Below are positions 36,766-45,930 of a stretch of 64,000 nt of DNA, one piece after another. How positions within the stretch are numbered: the first letter of the stretch is position 1; every line of letters starts with the position of its first letter. Source of the DNA: Glaciecola sp947496235 (GTDB lineage: Bacteria > Pseudomonadota > Gammaproteobacteria > Enterobacterales > Alteromonadaceae); NCBI RefSeq assembly GCF_050306235.1, contig NZ_JBLWFH010000002.1, positions 434,001 through 498,000 on the forward strand, in the 5' to 3' direction. Under the pieces are notes generated by a model. It saw only the letters and a list, made by a program, of their open reading frames with translations, was not told the origin of the DNA and did no database searches. The position numbers and the translations under genes are program-made.

Positions 36766-37167
36766 AATTGCGTTTTTATAACCTGGCTTTGGAAGTTTAC
36801 CTGCTGAAAATGATTAAATTTTAGTAATTGATATTTTCGGTTATAAAGAAATGAACAACTGCAAACGACTAAAATTTTTCATGGACGTGTCAGGGAGAAA
36901 AGACAAGCTGTTTAATTTAGGGAAACCCTTTTAGCCAGTGGAAAAAGATTAACTACTGATGAAAGAATTTTATCGCTTTTTTCTTCCAGCCAACATTACC
37001 AATAAAAATAGTTCTAAAGAGGTGGAAGAAAACTCAAATCAAATTGCTGATACCACGAGGGAAATCGGAAAAATGGCGGTTGATTGGCAGGCATTGGTAT
37101 CCGCCAGAGGGCGCTAAAAAAGCACTGGATTTCTGGCGGAATTTCATCAAGAACTCATCTCAAAACA
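36766..37167. other. Intergenic stretch, no convincing gene
   Basis: Within these 402 bp there is a 52-codon frame (36959-37117, beginning MKEFYRFFLPAN), without a ribosome site, and another that runs into the SDR gene on the opposite strand. Neither resembles a known family. It may be decayed coding DNA. Confidence 0.4.
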
Positions 37168-38049
37168 CTATGCAATCTCTTTCGCAGTTTTGTTTTGAGG
37201 ATCCAAATGTTCAAGACCTAGTGCCTTAACTGTTGCATATTGAACAGGGGCAGTAGCATCATTGATCACATCTGCGCCAAAACTTCCTCCAACCACTAAT
37301 CTAGCTGGGCGTGTTCCTTTAGGTAACTGAACAACCTTGGTGATCGCCTCAGATACATCGTGAGGATTCGGGCTATCTTCAGATTCAAAGAGCTGCATAA
37401 AGTGGCTAAACATGTTTGTTGGGATTTTGCCCACATCACCATAATCAACTACTCGCATTAAATCTTCTGGTTGATCTGCACTTGCGTACATTTGAGTGGG
37501 AAACGCGCTTGGCTGCACTAAGGTAACATCTACACCAAACTGAGATAGTTCATAGCCTAAGCTATCTGAGATAGCCTCAACTGCAAACTTGCTTGCGCCG
37601 TAAAGCCCAAAAAACGGAAAAGTCACTCGACCTAGAATAGAGCCGATATTGATTATTAGACCGTTTTTATTGTCTCTCATATTTGGCAATACAGCGCGGG
37701 TGACTCTGTGCAAACCAATCACATTTACATCAAATAACGCCTGTACTTGTTCATCTGTAAATGCTTCAGATACGCCTGCACTTGCAACACCTGCATTATT
37801 AATCAGTACATCAATGCGGCCAGTTTGTTGGATAATTTGCGCTACCGCTTTGTCAATAGAAGAGGTATCGGTAACATCTAATTCGACAACATTAATACCT
37901 TGTTGCATTAATGCATCCGCAGACGCTTTGTTTTTACCTGCAATATCTCGCATGGAAGCAAAAACGGTGAAGCCTTTTGCAGATAAAGTACAAGCTGTGT
38001 CTCGACCAAAACCAGAAGAGGCACCAGTGATCAATACAATTTTCGACAT
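37168..38049 (-). CDS. SDR-family oxidoreductase
   Basis: This is a 293-residue classical short-chain dehydrogenase. The NAD(P) loop is TGASSGFG at residues 8-15, NNAG at about 89, and the catalytic Ser in NIGSILG with YGASK following. The long C-terminal segment (VSEAITKVVQLPKGTRPARL) is typical of the retinol-dehydrogenase-like group. It is divergent from a LysR regulator, a common arrangement in which the regulator controls the oxidoreductase. Substrate is unknown. Confidence 0.85.
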   Translation of the reverse strand: MSKIVLITGASSGFGRDTACTLSAKGFTVFASMRDIAGKNKASADALMQQGINVVELDVTDTSSIDKAVAQIIQQTGRIDVLINNAGVASAGVSEAFTDEQVQALFDVNVIGLHRVTRAVLPNMRDNKNGLIINIGSILGRVTFPFFGLYGASKFAVEAISDSLGYELSQFGVDVTLVQPSAFPTQMYASADQPEDLMRVVDYGDVGKIPTNMFSHFMQLFESEDSPNPHDVSEAITKVVQLPKGTRPARLVVGGSFGADVINDATAPVQYATVKALGLEHLDPQNKTAKEIA

Positions 38050-38102
38050 AATAATTTTCCTTTAATTGAATAAAAAATAACGACGCTAAGGGTCTGTAGT
38101 TA

Positions 38103-38116
38103 TGTAAGTAATTACA
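38103..38116. promoter_or_regulatory. Inverted repeat TGTAA-N4-TTACA, candidate LysR site
   Basis: TGTAAGTAATTACA lies 54 bp upstream of the SDR start and 65 bp upstream of the LysR start, in the shared divergent promoter region. It has the shape of a LysR-type recognition site. Confidence 0.4.
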
Positions 38117-38180
38117 AATTCATTATCGGGTAAGCGATATCCAAGAAAAACAGGTCTTCAGGCAAAGGATTTATGAAAAA

Positions 38181-39095
38181 ATGTCACAAATAAATGAGCT
38201 ATCTAACATGCAGGTCTTTATGCGCGTAGTGAAAGAAGGAAGCTTTTCAGCCACTGCTAGAGTTTTAGGTATTTCGCCATCTGCTGTATCACGCCAGATT
38301 TCCCAATTAGAAAAAGAGTTGAGTATTCGTCTTTTCAGCCGAACCACGCGGAAACAACAGTTAACCGACGCTGGGAAACTCTATCTCGATCATGCGCACA
38401 GTATTATTGATGAACTTGCTTCAGTTAAAACCAGGTTACAGGAGCTCGCCAAAAGCCCTTCTGGTGTTTTAAAAGTGACAGCTGAGGCTGACTTTGCGAC
38501 TGTGTTTTTAGCCCCGATTTTGCAGGATTTTTTAGCTATTTATCCCGATATACAAATTCGCCTGATGATGAATACCCATTTATTGGACTTAATAAATGGT
38601 GGGGTTGATATGGCGATACGATTGGGGCATTTGGAAGATTCTTCTTTAATTGCTAGAAAAATTGGAGAGAGTCAATCCTTGGTTTGTGCTAGTCCAGATT
38701 ATTTGCATAAGCATGGTATCCCGCAGACACCAGATGATTTATCTCATCATAATTGTTTATCTTTCAAAATCGATGCAGGAAAACGTATTTGGCAATTTAA
38801 GGATAATAATCAAACCTACAATGTAGAGGTTGCAGGGCGAGTCTACGCTAATAACTTATCCTTTATTCGTAACATAGCGTTATTGGGGCAAGGTATTATC
38901 ATGGTGCCTGAATGGCTTGTCCGCCAAGATTTTCACAGTGGCAAACTGCAAGCTATCTTAACTGATTATACTTTGCAGCCGGCTGGCCTACCGATAAATG
39001 CCGTCTTTGCCAATAGCCAACAAATGCCAGTAAAAATGAGAGTATTCATTGATTTTTTAGTTGAACGTATAGGTCATTCTTTAAAACATTTGTAA
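38181..39095 (+). CDS. LysR-family transcriptional regulator
   Basis: The protein has 304 residues. The N-terminal winged HTH reads MQVFMRVVKEGSFSATARVL...SRQISQLEKELSIRLFSR, and a periplasmic-binding-type effector domain (about 95-300) follows. The sequence falls in the group with GVDMAIRLGHLEDSSLIARK, usual for LysR proteins controlling divergent oxidoreductases. The likely target is the SDR gene. Confidence 0.9.
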   Translation: MSQINELSNMQVFMRVVKEGSFSATARVLGISPSAVSRQISQLEKELSIRLFSRTTRKQQLTDAGKLYLDHAHSIIDELASVKTRLQELAKSPSGVLKVTAEADFATVFLAPILQDFLAIYPDIQIRLMMNTHLLDLINGGVDMAIRLGHLEDSSLIARKIGESQSLVCASPDYLHKHGIPQTPDDLSHHNCLSFKIDAGKRIWQFKDNNQTYNVEVAGRVYANNLSFIRNIALLGQGIIMVPEWLVRQDFHSGKLQAILTDYTLQPAGLPINAVFANSQQMPVKMRVFIDFLVERIGHSLKHL

Positions 39096-39397
39096 AAAAG
39101 GCCACCTCTATCATCGAAGCAGTTTTTAGACTAATCACCAGTTAATGAAGTGTTTTTTTGCCCTGTAACCTATGTATCTAACTTATTCATAACAGTAGAA
39201 AATAAGGGTAATCGAAACACATTCAGGTAAGTCGGTGAGGAGCACGTCTATAGGATAAACCCTTTTAAAGCTGAATTATTCTTATTTTTTGTGGAATTCG
39301 TCCGATAATATAATAGGTTGGACAAAAAATAAGCTGGTTTGAATGTGTAGGGAAAAACTGGCTTAACGTTGCTTAGAATTTATCCTTGGGGACATAA
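39096..39397. other. Intergenic region with inverted repeat and flagellar-type promoter
   Basis: The 302 bp contain a perfect 12-bp inverted repeat (CTTATTTTTTGT 39281-39292 / ACAAAAAATAAG 39322-39333, 29-base loop). Inside it lies TCCGATAA (39301-39308), which matches the sigma-28 -10 element GCCGATAA at seven of eight bases. No gene is seen. Confidence 0.5.
39301..39308 (+). promoter_or_regulatory. Possible sigma-28 (FliA) -10 element
   Basis: TCCGATAA lies 90 bp upstream of a chemoreceptor gene, where a FliA promoter is expected. The -35 region 11 bases upstream (TTATTTTT) is poor. Confidence 0.35.
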
Positions 39398-40702
39398 ATG
39401 TTTTTCACTAAAAAGAAATCAGAAGAACCGGCTAAAAACAGTCATTTAGAAAATGTTTTCCATGCTATTACAAGTAATACAGCTTGGATTGAGTTTTCAC
39501 TTGAGGGCATTATTGTTGATGTCGGTAATCTATTTTTAGACGTCGTTGGATATTCTCGAAGCGAGGTTATCGGTCAACATCATCGAATCTTTTGCTCCCC
39601 TGCAATTGCTAATTCGTCTGAATATACCAACTTTTGGCAAGAACTAGCGGCCGGCCACACTAAACAAGATGTCTTTGAGAGAATCAATAAATCGGGTGAA
39701 AAAATAATCCTTGAAGCGACCTACTTTCCTATACAAGATGAAAGAGGTAAGGTAGTAGGTGTCGCTAAAATAGCGTCTGACATCACCGAACTTTATGAAA
39801 AAGACAAAGATAAACGAGCAATCCTAACGGCATTAGATCATTCGTTTGCGGTAATTGAATTTGATACTCAAGGGAACATATTAACGGCCAATCAGAATTT
39901 TTTATCTGTGCTGGGTTATAAGTCGGTTGAACAGATAAAAGGAAAGCATCATAAGCTCTTTTGTTTTGATCAATTTTATCAAGAGAATCCTCATTTTTGG
40001 CAGGAACTTGCGGCAGGAAATAATAAAACCGGTAGGTTCAAACGTAAAACCTCCTCAGGAAATGAAGTTTGGATTGAAGCTGCATACACGCCGATTATCG
40101 ACAGAAATGGTAAAGTAGATAAAATAATTAAATTTGCATCAGATATTACTGACCGAGTAAAGCACAATTTTGCGGTTGAGAAAGTTTCAGAATTAGCTAA
40201 CAAAACGGCAATTGAAACCGTTACTACGGCACAAGATGCCAGCAATTTATTACAAGAGTCTGTGGCATTTTCTGATGCAATATTTAAGAAAGTTACCTCT
40301 GCCCAGCAAAGCGTTGAAGTGTTAAATGAACGCTCTTCAAGTATAGGCGCTATAGTTGCAACAATTACCAGTATTGCGGAACAAACCAATCTCCTAGCCT
40401 TAAATGCTGCAATAGAAGCGGCCCGGGCAGGTGAGCATGGGCGAGGGTTTGCGGTTGTGGCGGATGAAGTTAGACAGTTGGCTTCCAGAACAGCCGCTTC
40501 CACTGCCGAGATAACAAAAGTGGTCGGGGACAATAGTCAGCTGACGTCTAAAGTTACCGGGCAAATGGATGAAATGTCAGAAGCTGTGCGCAACGGAAAT
40601 GCAAAAATCCAACAAGTGGCTGATGTTATGGACAGTATTCAAAAAGGCGCTGAAGACATATCTTCAAGAGTTGCCAGCCTTTCCCAAGTTAACGAGCAAT
40701 AG
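39398..40702 (+). CDS. Soluble chemoreceptor with two PAS domains
   Basis: The 434-residue methyl-accepting protein has no membrane helix and no HAMP. PAS1 (about 20-130) and PAS2 (about 140-255) are alike and share a WQELAAG motif. The signalling helices follow, with the conserved tip SIAEQTNLLALNAAIEAARA and GRGFAVVADEVRQLASRTA. The helical bundle after the tip is short. It probably senses an internal redox or ligand signal and acts on CheA in the cytoplasm. The stop lies 15 bp from that of the convergent hydrolase gene. Confidence 0.87.
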   Translation: MFFTKKKSEEPAKNSHLENVFHAITSNTAWIEFSLEGIIVDVGNLFLDVVGYSRSEVIGQHHRIFCSPAIANSSEYTNFWQELAAGHTKQDVFERINKSGEKIILEATYFPIQDERGKVVGVAKIASDITELYEKDKDKRAILTALDHSFAVIEFDTQGNILTANQNFLSVLGYKSVEQIKGKHHKLFCFDQFYQENPHFWQELAAGNNKTGRFKRKTSSGNEVWIEAAYTPIIDRNGKVDKIIKFASDITDRVKHNFAVEKVSELANKTAIETVTTAQDASNLLQESVAFSDAIFKKVTSAQQSVEVLNERSSSIGAIVATITSIAEQTNLLALNAAIEAARAGEHGRGFAVVADEVRQLASRTAASTAEITKVVGDNSQLTSKVTGQMDEMSEAVRNGNAKIQQVADVMDSIQKGAEDISSRVASLSQVNEQ

Positions 40703-40717
40703 AGTATTAAGCTCAGC

Positions 40718-41608
40718 TTAGTCAAGTTGAGCCATCCAATCAGTCAATAAGTCTGGCCATTTTTGAAGAGGTTCTTTACCAATGGCTAGACCAAAACCAT
40801 GCCCGCCTTTAGGGTATAAGTGCATTTCTACCGGTACTTTGTGTTCTACCAAGGCTTGATACATCCTTATACTGTTTTCAACTACCACCACTTGATCATC
40901 CGCCGCATGCAGCAGAAATGTTGGCGGAGTAGATGAATTTACCTGTAAATGGTTTGAATATTGGTTAATTAAGGTTGTTGAAGGGGTCTCACCCAATAGG
41001 TTATTTCGACTACCTAAATGTGTTATATCTTTTTGCATCGAAATGACCGGATAGATTAAAATCATAAAGTCTGGTCGAGAATCTTTATCATAATGGGTTC
41101 CAATCGTTGATGCTAAATGCCCGCCGGCTGAAAACCCCATAATGCCCACTTTTTGTTTATCAATTCCCCATTCTGTGGCATTTTCCCTAACTTTCTTTAT
41201 CGCTTGCAATCCGTCTAAAAGGGGAGATTTATGTAATTCTAAACTGCTTTGAGGTGATGGAAGGCGATATTTAAGGACAATTGCCGCTATGCCTTTAGCA
41301 TTCAAGGCTTTTGCAACATCAACACCTTCCCAATTGTAAGCTAAAATACCGTAACCGCCGCCAGGACAGATAATGACCGCTTGACCAGTAGCATTTCTTT
41401 TTGGGGGAAGAAATACCTCAATGGTTGGGGTTTGTACTTTATGGATTCTTAATATATCAGAAACAACGGATTCTTCTTTTTCGTTCGAAGGTTTGTAATT
41501 AGGTATTGCTCCATCCCAAATGGGTAACAGGGTGCTATTTTTAGAAAATAGTCCATATGAGAAAACTGCAATGATCAAAAGTACTGAAAATATACCGAAT
41601 TTACCCAT
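40718..41608 (-). CDS. Alpha/beta hydrolase, acetylxylan-esterase-like
   Basis: This 296-residue protein has an N-terminal membrane anchor or signal (FGIFSVLLIIAVFSYGLF). The oxyanion motif is ICPGGGYGILAYNWEG, the nucleophile elbow GFSAGGHLA, the acid in LLHAADDQVV and the histidine in PKGGHGFGL. The pattern fits BD-FAE/AXE-type esterases that remove acetyl groups from polysaccharides, although substrate assignment is inferred. It is periplasmic or membrane-bound. Confidence 0.8.
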   Translation of the reverse strand: MGKFGIFSVLLIIAVFSYGLFSKNSTLLPIWDGAIPNYKPSNEKEESVVSDILRIHKVQTPTIEVFLPPKRNATGQAVIICPGGGYGILAYNWEGVDVAKALNAKGIAAIVLKYRLPSPQSSLELHKSPLLDGLQAIKKVRENATEWGIDKQKVGIMGFSAGGHLASTIGTHYDKDSRPDFMILIYPVISMQKDITHLGSRNNLLGETPSTTLINQYSNHLQVNSSTPPTFLLHAADDQVVVVENSIRMYQALVEHKVPVEMHLYPKGGHGFGLAIGKEPLQKWPDLLTDWMAQLD

Positions 41609-41848
41609 TATCCTTTTCCTTTAGCAGTCTCATTTATAAATTGTTCGTTTTTCACTGCCCTAGCAGAATACCGAATTTTGCACCGAAAATTCAGCTTATC
41701 AGGGTTTAATCACCAGTAGTTAAAAAATTTTAACCAGTTTTGACCCTTTTTAAATCTTTCTTACGCCTTTCTATGTAGCGGGCAATACCAAGTTAATTTG
41801 CTCAGCTTGCCCGTAAAAATGAAAAATCTAGATTGAAGGGAAGTTATT

Positions 41849-42730
41849 ATGGAATTAATTAAGAAAACAACCATAGGATTGAGTTTACTTGCATCCTTAT
41901 TTGCGGCTACTCAGGTGAGTGCCGCTTTGGTAACAACAGAATCAAATTATTTTGTTAGACCCGGATTAAGAATAGGTGTTGGCGAATTTATTGATGGTTT
42001 AGCAGTTAATGGTGGTACTGAAAGAACCATGCTACAGGGCGCTGTTGGCTATTCTGAATCAACGGTGAGCCTGGTAGATGGCACGGTGAAAATGTATTCA
42101 GAGGGGTATAACACCGACCAAAGCTTGCAAACCTTCGGTAGCTTTGGTGAGCGCATTACAATCACCAATGGTGCAGGTACTGATTGGAATTTTGGTTTCG
42201 CAGTTGAGGGATATCTGGATGTATATGGAGGAGGTCCGATAAATGATGCTGCTTCAAATCCCTACCTTTATTATAACGTCGGGATAGCTGTGTATCGTGC
42301 CGGTCAGGTAAATTATGATAATTTTGTCAACAACCCCGACTATGATCCTGTGTTTTTTGATGTCATAGATACTATAGATTATTTAGATGGTAATGAAGGT
42401 TACAGCTACATTGAAGCATTTGCTGAAGTCTTCGGAAGCATTACCTTAGAATCGAACTACGAACAATTTGACATCTTTGCCTATACAAACATGATCGTAG
42501 ATCCTGCGTTAGGAAGTGGTGTTGAATCTTACGTATCTGATTTTAGTCACACTGCAACCTACGGTCAAAGTTTTGATTCTGGGGTAGAAGCATTTTCAAG
42601 TTCTGGAGAATTTCTCGGACTGCGTACACCACCGCCAGCCCCTAACAATGTGTCAAGTCCAGCTGGACTTGGAATTCTTGGCCTTGGCATGGCATGTTTT
42701 ATGTTAGGGTTAAAACGACGTCGGTGTTAA
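41849..42730 (+). CDS. PEP-CTERM-like secreted protein
   Basis: The protein has 293 residues. The signal peptide ends near VSA (25). The body is beta-rich and unrecognised, with many Tyr/Phe/Gly. The tail SSPAGLGILGLGMACFMLGL is followed by KRRRC, a PEP-CTERM-like helix and basic end. No sigma-54-like site was found for this one; GTTAAAAAATTTTAAC lies about 130 bp upstream. A hairpin (CGGGCAA/TTGCCCG, 41779-41813) sits in the leader. The stop overlaps the convergent sigma-factor stop by four bases. Confidence 0.65.
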   Translation: MELIKKTTIGLSLLASLFAATQVSAALVTTESNYFVRPGLRIGVGEFIDGLAVNGGTERTMLQGAVGYSESTVSLVDGTVKMYSEGYNTDQSLQTFGSFGERITITNGAGTDWNFGFAVEGYLDVYGGGPINDAASNPYLYYNVGIAVYRAGQVNYDNFVNNPDYDPVFFDVIDTIDYLDGNEGYSYIEAFAEVFGSITLESNYEQFDIFAYTNMIVDPALGSGVESYVSDFSHTATYGQSFDSGVEAFSSSGEFLGLRTPPPAPNNVSSPAGLGILGLGMACFMLGLKRRRC

Positions 42731-43305
42731 GTTTGGTCATCAAGAGCATCTAGTAGCCAAGCTCTGGATGCTCGCCAACTGCGTTTTACCGTTGATTCTG
42801 AAACACCAGTGACATCGGCAATTTGGGCAAAAGAAAGGCCACCAAAGTATCGCATCTCAACAATTTCGACACTTTCAGGTTTGATTTGTTGAAGTTGTTG
42901 CAGTGCAGTTTCCAATTTTTCGTAATCGATAGATTCGTCTATATCCGGTGCAAAATTGGTCACTAGCTGTACTTTATGATGCTGTCTGCGTTTAGCGTTT
43001 TTTTCGCGATAATGGTCAATTAACACTTGGCGCATAACTCTTGCTGAAAGCGCTAAAAAATGGCTTTGGTCTTGCCACTGAATGCGATTGAGATTGAGCA
43101 ACTTTAATGCAGTTTCGTTGATTAGGTCGCCTGTAGTTAGCAAGGTGAGGTTATCTTCATGGGATAGCATAGCAGCAGAAATTTTAGCTAATTCGCCGTA
43201 TAAGGAGGAAAACAGATGTTGTTTAGCTGTTTCGTTACCGTTACGCCATTCAATCAACCATTGTTCTATTTGGTCTTTATCTAATTCTGATTTCCCTGAC
43301 TGCAC
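42727..43305 (-). CDS. ECF sigma factor, X6-like subgroup
   Basis: The 192-residue protein has a sigma region 2 (LTTGDLINETALKLLNLNRI...FLALSARVMRQVLIDHYREK) and a region 4 (VEIVEMRYFGGLSFAQIADV, then SESTVKRSWRASRAWL). The long helix between regions and the WRASRAWL end match the ECF subgroup that lacks a classical anti-sigma factor and travels with Ser/Thr kinases. The divergent neighbour is such a kinase, which is the probable regulator or partner. Confidence 0.87.
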   Translation of the reverse strand: MQSGKSELDKDQIEQWLIEWRNGNETAKQHLFSSLYGELAKISAAMLSHEDNLTLLTTGDLINETALKLLNLNRIQWQDQSHFLALSARVMRQVLIDHYREKNAKRRQHHKVQLVTNFAPDIDESIDYEKLETALQQLQQIKPESVEIVEMRYFGGLSFAQIADVTGVSESTVKRSWRASRAWLLDALDDQT

Positions 43306-43466
43306 CAGATAAGTCCCTAAAAAGTAGGTTGAAAAATAAACGATGATTTAAGTATGCCATTATTGTATAAACAAAGAAAACGGAATAAACAAAGAAAGTC
43401 TAACTTTAAGTGTCAGGTAAAATCATTTGGCGTTAATAAGCAAAGTGCAAATCAGGAGTGCCATCT

Positions 43467-45884
43467 GTGACTAATAAAAATACGCTGGATCTGGAAGCCA
43501 TCCAGTTGTTTGAGGCGTCATTGGATCTACCTGAAAACGAACGTCTACAATGGCTTAAAGATAAAACTAATGACAATCCTGCATTATTTGACAAGGTTAA
43601 GCGGTTGTATGACAAAGACCAGATTCTTTCAGGTCAACTTATTACAGGGCAAGCATATCAAGATTCACATTTGCATGATGACAGTGACGTAAAACACCCC
43701 GAAAAAATCGGTAATTATAATGTGACAGAATTCATCGGGCAGGGAGGCATGGGCGCTGTTTACAAAGGCGAGAGAGCGACTGCTGATTTCGACTTAGTGG
43801 TTGCCATTAAGTTGATTCGCCAAGGAGTTTTATCTGACCCCATCATCCAACGCTTTGAGCATGAACGTCAGACTTTAGCCAATTTAATCCATCCCAATAT
43901 CGCGCGACTATATGATGGTGGGCAAACGCCAGAGGGTACACCTTATTTCATAATGGAATACATCAATGGCTGTTCTTTATCGAGCTGGATTCAAAATGAG
44001 AAGCCAGATTTAGAATTGATGCTTAAAATGTTTGTAGATATTTGCGATGCTGTTCGTTATGCCCATCAAAATCTCGTTATTCATCGAGATATTACGCCTT
44101 CAAATGTTATGGTCACACGAGAAGGCCAAATAAAACTCATTGATTTTGGTATCGCTAAACCTTTAGAAACTCAACCATCACCAACAGCAAGTGAACATCC
44201 AAGTTTGCAAGGCTTGAGTTTTACCCCGGGATTTGCCGCCCCTGAAAGAAGTCAGCAAGGTATCAGCAATACCTTAAGCGATATTTATTCTCTAGGTAAG
44301 CTTTTAGAATTTATGCTCAAGCAAAGGGATATTGACGATGAGCTTGCCTCAATAATATTTACCGCCAGTGCAGATAAACCTGAACGCCGCTACAAAACGG
44401 TAAACGCCCTAATGCAAGATATCCAACATTACTTAGGCCACTTTCCCGTAGACGCATTCTCTTCTAGTCCAGGCTATCGCTTTAAAAAATTCAGTCAGCG
44501 ACACAAAAAATCGGTGTTTTTATCTTTTGCCGCGCTAACCGCTATTATTCTTGCCTTGATAATTTCATTAACCCAATACCAGCGTGCAGAAAAGAATTTT
44601 GCTCAAGCCAATCAACGATTTGAACAAGTTAGAACATTAGCTGGCTATCAGTTATTTGATCTGTACGATGAATTGAGTCGCGTAGCCGGTACTACACAAG
44701 CCAGGTCTGAGTTAGCAGATAATGCACATGGTTACTTAAAAATACTTGCAGAACAGCCACTAGCATCATTTGAAGTTAAATTAGAGACGGTTCAAGGGTA
44801 TCTCAGATTAGCATACATATACGGCGTTCCTGCACAACCAAATTTAGGTGACTTTGATACCGCTAAAAAACACTTACAAACTGCTAAAAAGCTGGCATCA
44901 GATTTGGAACTAGTCTTTCCCGAAAATACATCATTAAAAACGGTAAAAGCAGGGATACTGGCTGCTCAAGCTATGATGCTAATTCATAACGATAATGATT
45001 TAAGCGCCGCTAAAGAAGTAATTGAACAAAGCTACCAGACACTAGATTCAATACCGAATAATAAGCGCGACCAACTCTGGTTCAAAACCTTAAGAGAATT
45101 ACGTAATGCATCGCTTGAACATGCTGATCAAGCGAGTGATGCGAAAGAAATTAATCGATACGCCAACGCTTGGTTAGCAGATATCCAACAATGGCCTGAC
45201 GAGCTAAAGCAAAGTTACATTAAACAACAAGATGAAAATATCTATTTTTATTGGATTGGTGTCGCTCACTATGTTGCAGAGGAGTTCGAACAGGCCGTCG
45301 CCGCCTTTGATTGCGCTCATACTGCACTTTCACAGCTTGAAACTGAGCAAAAAAATGACCCTAAGCTTTTATATCAACTCGCTTGGACCAATTATTTAGC
45401 TTTTGGATCAGCCACAAGATTTTTAGAAGCAGTACAAGTGAATCAATATTTGATTCGAACCGATGAATATATCGAGCGTTTAAAAGCATTGGAGGAACGG
45501 GATATTTCGTTATATGTTTTTTCTTTGCACCTGCGAGAAGCTTGGTCACAAACCTTAGCAAATGCGGGTGATTTTGAAAAAGCAATTGAGATTCAACAAG
45601 GCGTAGTGGAGGAAATAACTCAAAGTGTTGAGCAGGGAGCAATTAATTCGTCAGTTTCTAGCTTGGCTTTTTCCCACATAATTTTGGCGTATTTATACAG
45701 AGATGTAGATAACATTGCAGATACATGCACGAGTTTGATCAAAGCTGAGGAGCTTTTGAAACCACTGGCAGAGCAAAAACTTTTACCAGAGTATTTAGAT
45801 AATGCAGCACACCGCTTATCTTCGCGTATCCAACAGTGTATAAATAATCAGCCAATTGATAGCATGAATGCACTTTTTGATTAA
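43467..45884 (+). CDS. Membrane Ser/Thr protein kinase with TPR-like sensor
   Basis: The start is the GTG at 43467: AGGAG at 43454-43458 lies eight bases before it, while the GTG at 43458 overlaps the ribosome site. The protein has 805 residues. The kinase domain (about 83-340) has GQGGMGAVYKG, Lys115 in VVAIKL, the HRD loop at 206-208, DFG at 226-228 and AAPE. The usual HRDxKP lysine is Thr210 (HRDITPSN), a variant whose effect is open. A membrane helix (about 350-370) and a C-terminal helical TPR-like region follow. It is divergent from the ECF sigma gene, suggesting a sigma-factor/kinase pair. Confidence 0.87.
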   Translation: MTNKNTLDLEAIQLFEASLDLPENERLQWLKDKTNDNPALFDKVKRLYDKDQILSGQLITGQAYQDSHLHDDSDVKHPEKIGNYNVTEFIGQGGMGAVYKGERATADFDLVVAIKLIRQGVLSDPIIQRFEHERQTLANLIHPNIARLYDGGQTPEGTPYFIMEYINGCSLSSWIQNEKPDLELMLKMFVDICDAVRYAHQNLVIHRDITPSNVMVTREGQIKLIDFGIAKPLETQPSPTASEHPSLQGLSFTPGFAAPERSQQGISNTLSDIYSLGKLLEFMLKQRDIDDELASIIFTASADKPERRYKTVNALMQDIQHYLGHFPVDAFSSSPGYRFKKFSQRHKKSVFLSFAALTAIILALIISLTQYQRAEKNFAQANQRFEQVRTLAGYQLFDLYDELSRVAGTTQARSELADNAHGYLKILAEQPLASFEVKLETVQGYLRLAYIYGVPAQPNLGDFDTAKKHLQTAKKLASDLELVFPENTSLKTVKAGILAAQAMMLIHNDNDLSAAKEVIEQSYQTLDSIPNNKRDQLWFKTLRELRNASLEHADQASDAKEINRYANAWLADIQQWPDELKQSYIKQQDENIYFYWIGVAHYVAEEFEQAVAAFDCAHTALSQLETEQKNDPKLLYQLAWTNYLAFGSATRFLEAVQVNQYLIRTDEYIERLKALEERDISLYVFSLHLREAWSQTLANAGDFEKAIEIQQGVVEEITQSVEQGAINSSVSSLAFSHIILAYLYRDVDNIADTCTSLIKAEELLKPLAEQKLLPEYLDNAAHRLSSRIQQCINNQPIDSMNALFD

Positions 45885-45930
45885 TTGTGGTACTAATAAT
45901 TTTTAATTTAGTTAGAAAGTTCTTATTTAA

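Noticed and set aside
37044..37229. 61-codon plus-strand frame
   Set aside because: It overlaps the C-terminus of the SDR gene and resembles no family.
39130..39280. Cyclic-di-GMP riboswitch ahead of the chemoreceptor
   Set aside because: The spacing and conserved GEMM core bases are not present; only an isolated similarity to AAACCC was seen.
39991..40533. 180-codon minus-strand frame inside the chemoreceptor
   Set aside because: Shadow of the Ala/Thr-rich signalling helix; the plus-strand gene has clear motifs.
40710..40735. Terminator between the chemoreceptor and the esterase
   Set aside because: The TAAGCT-C-AGCTTA symmetry leaves no loop and no U-tract.
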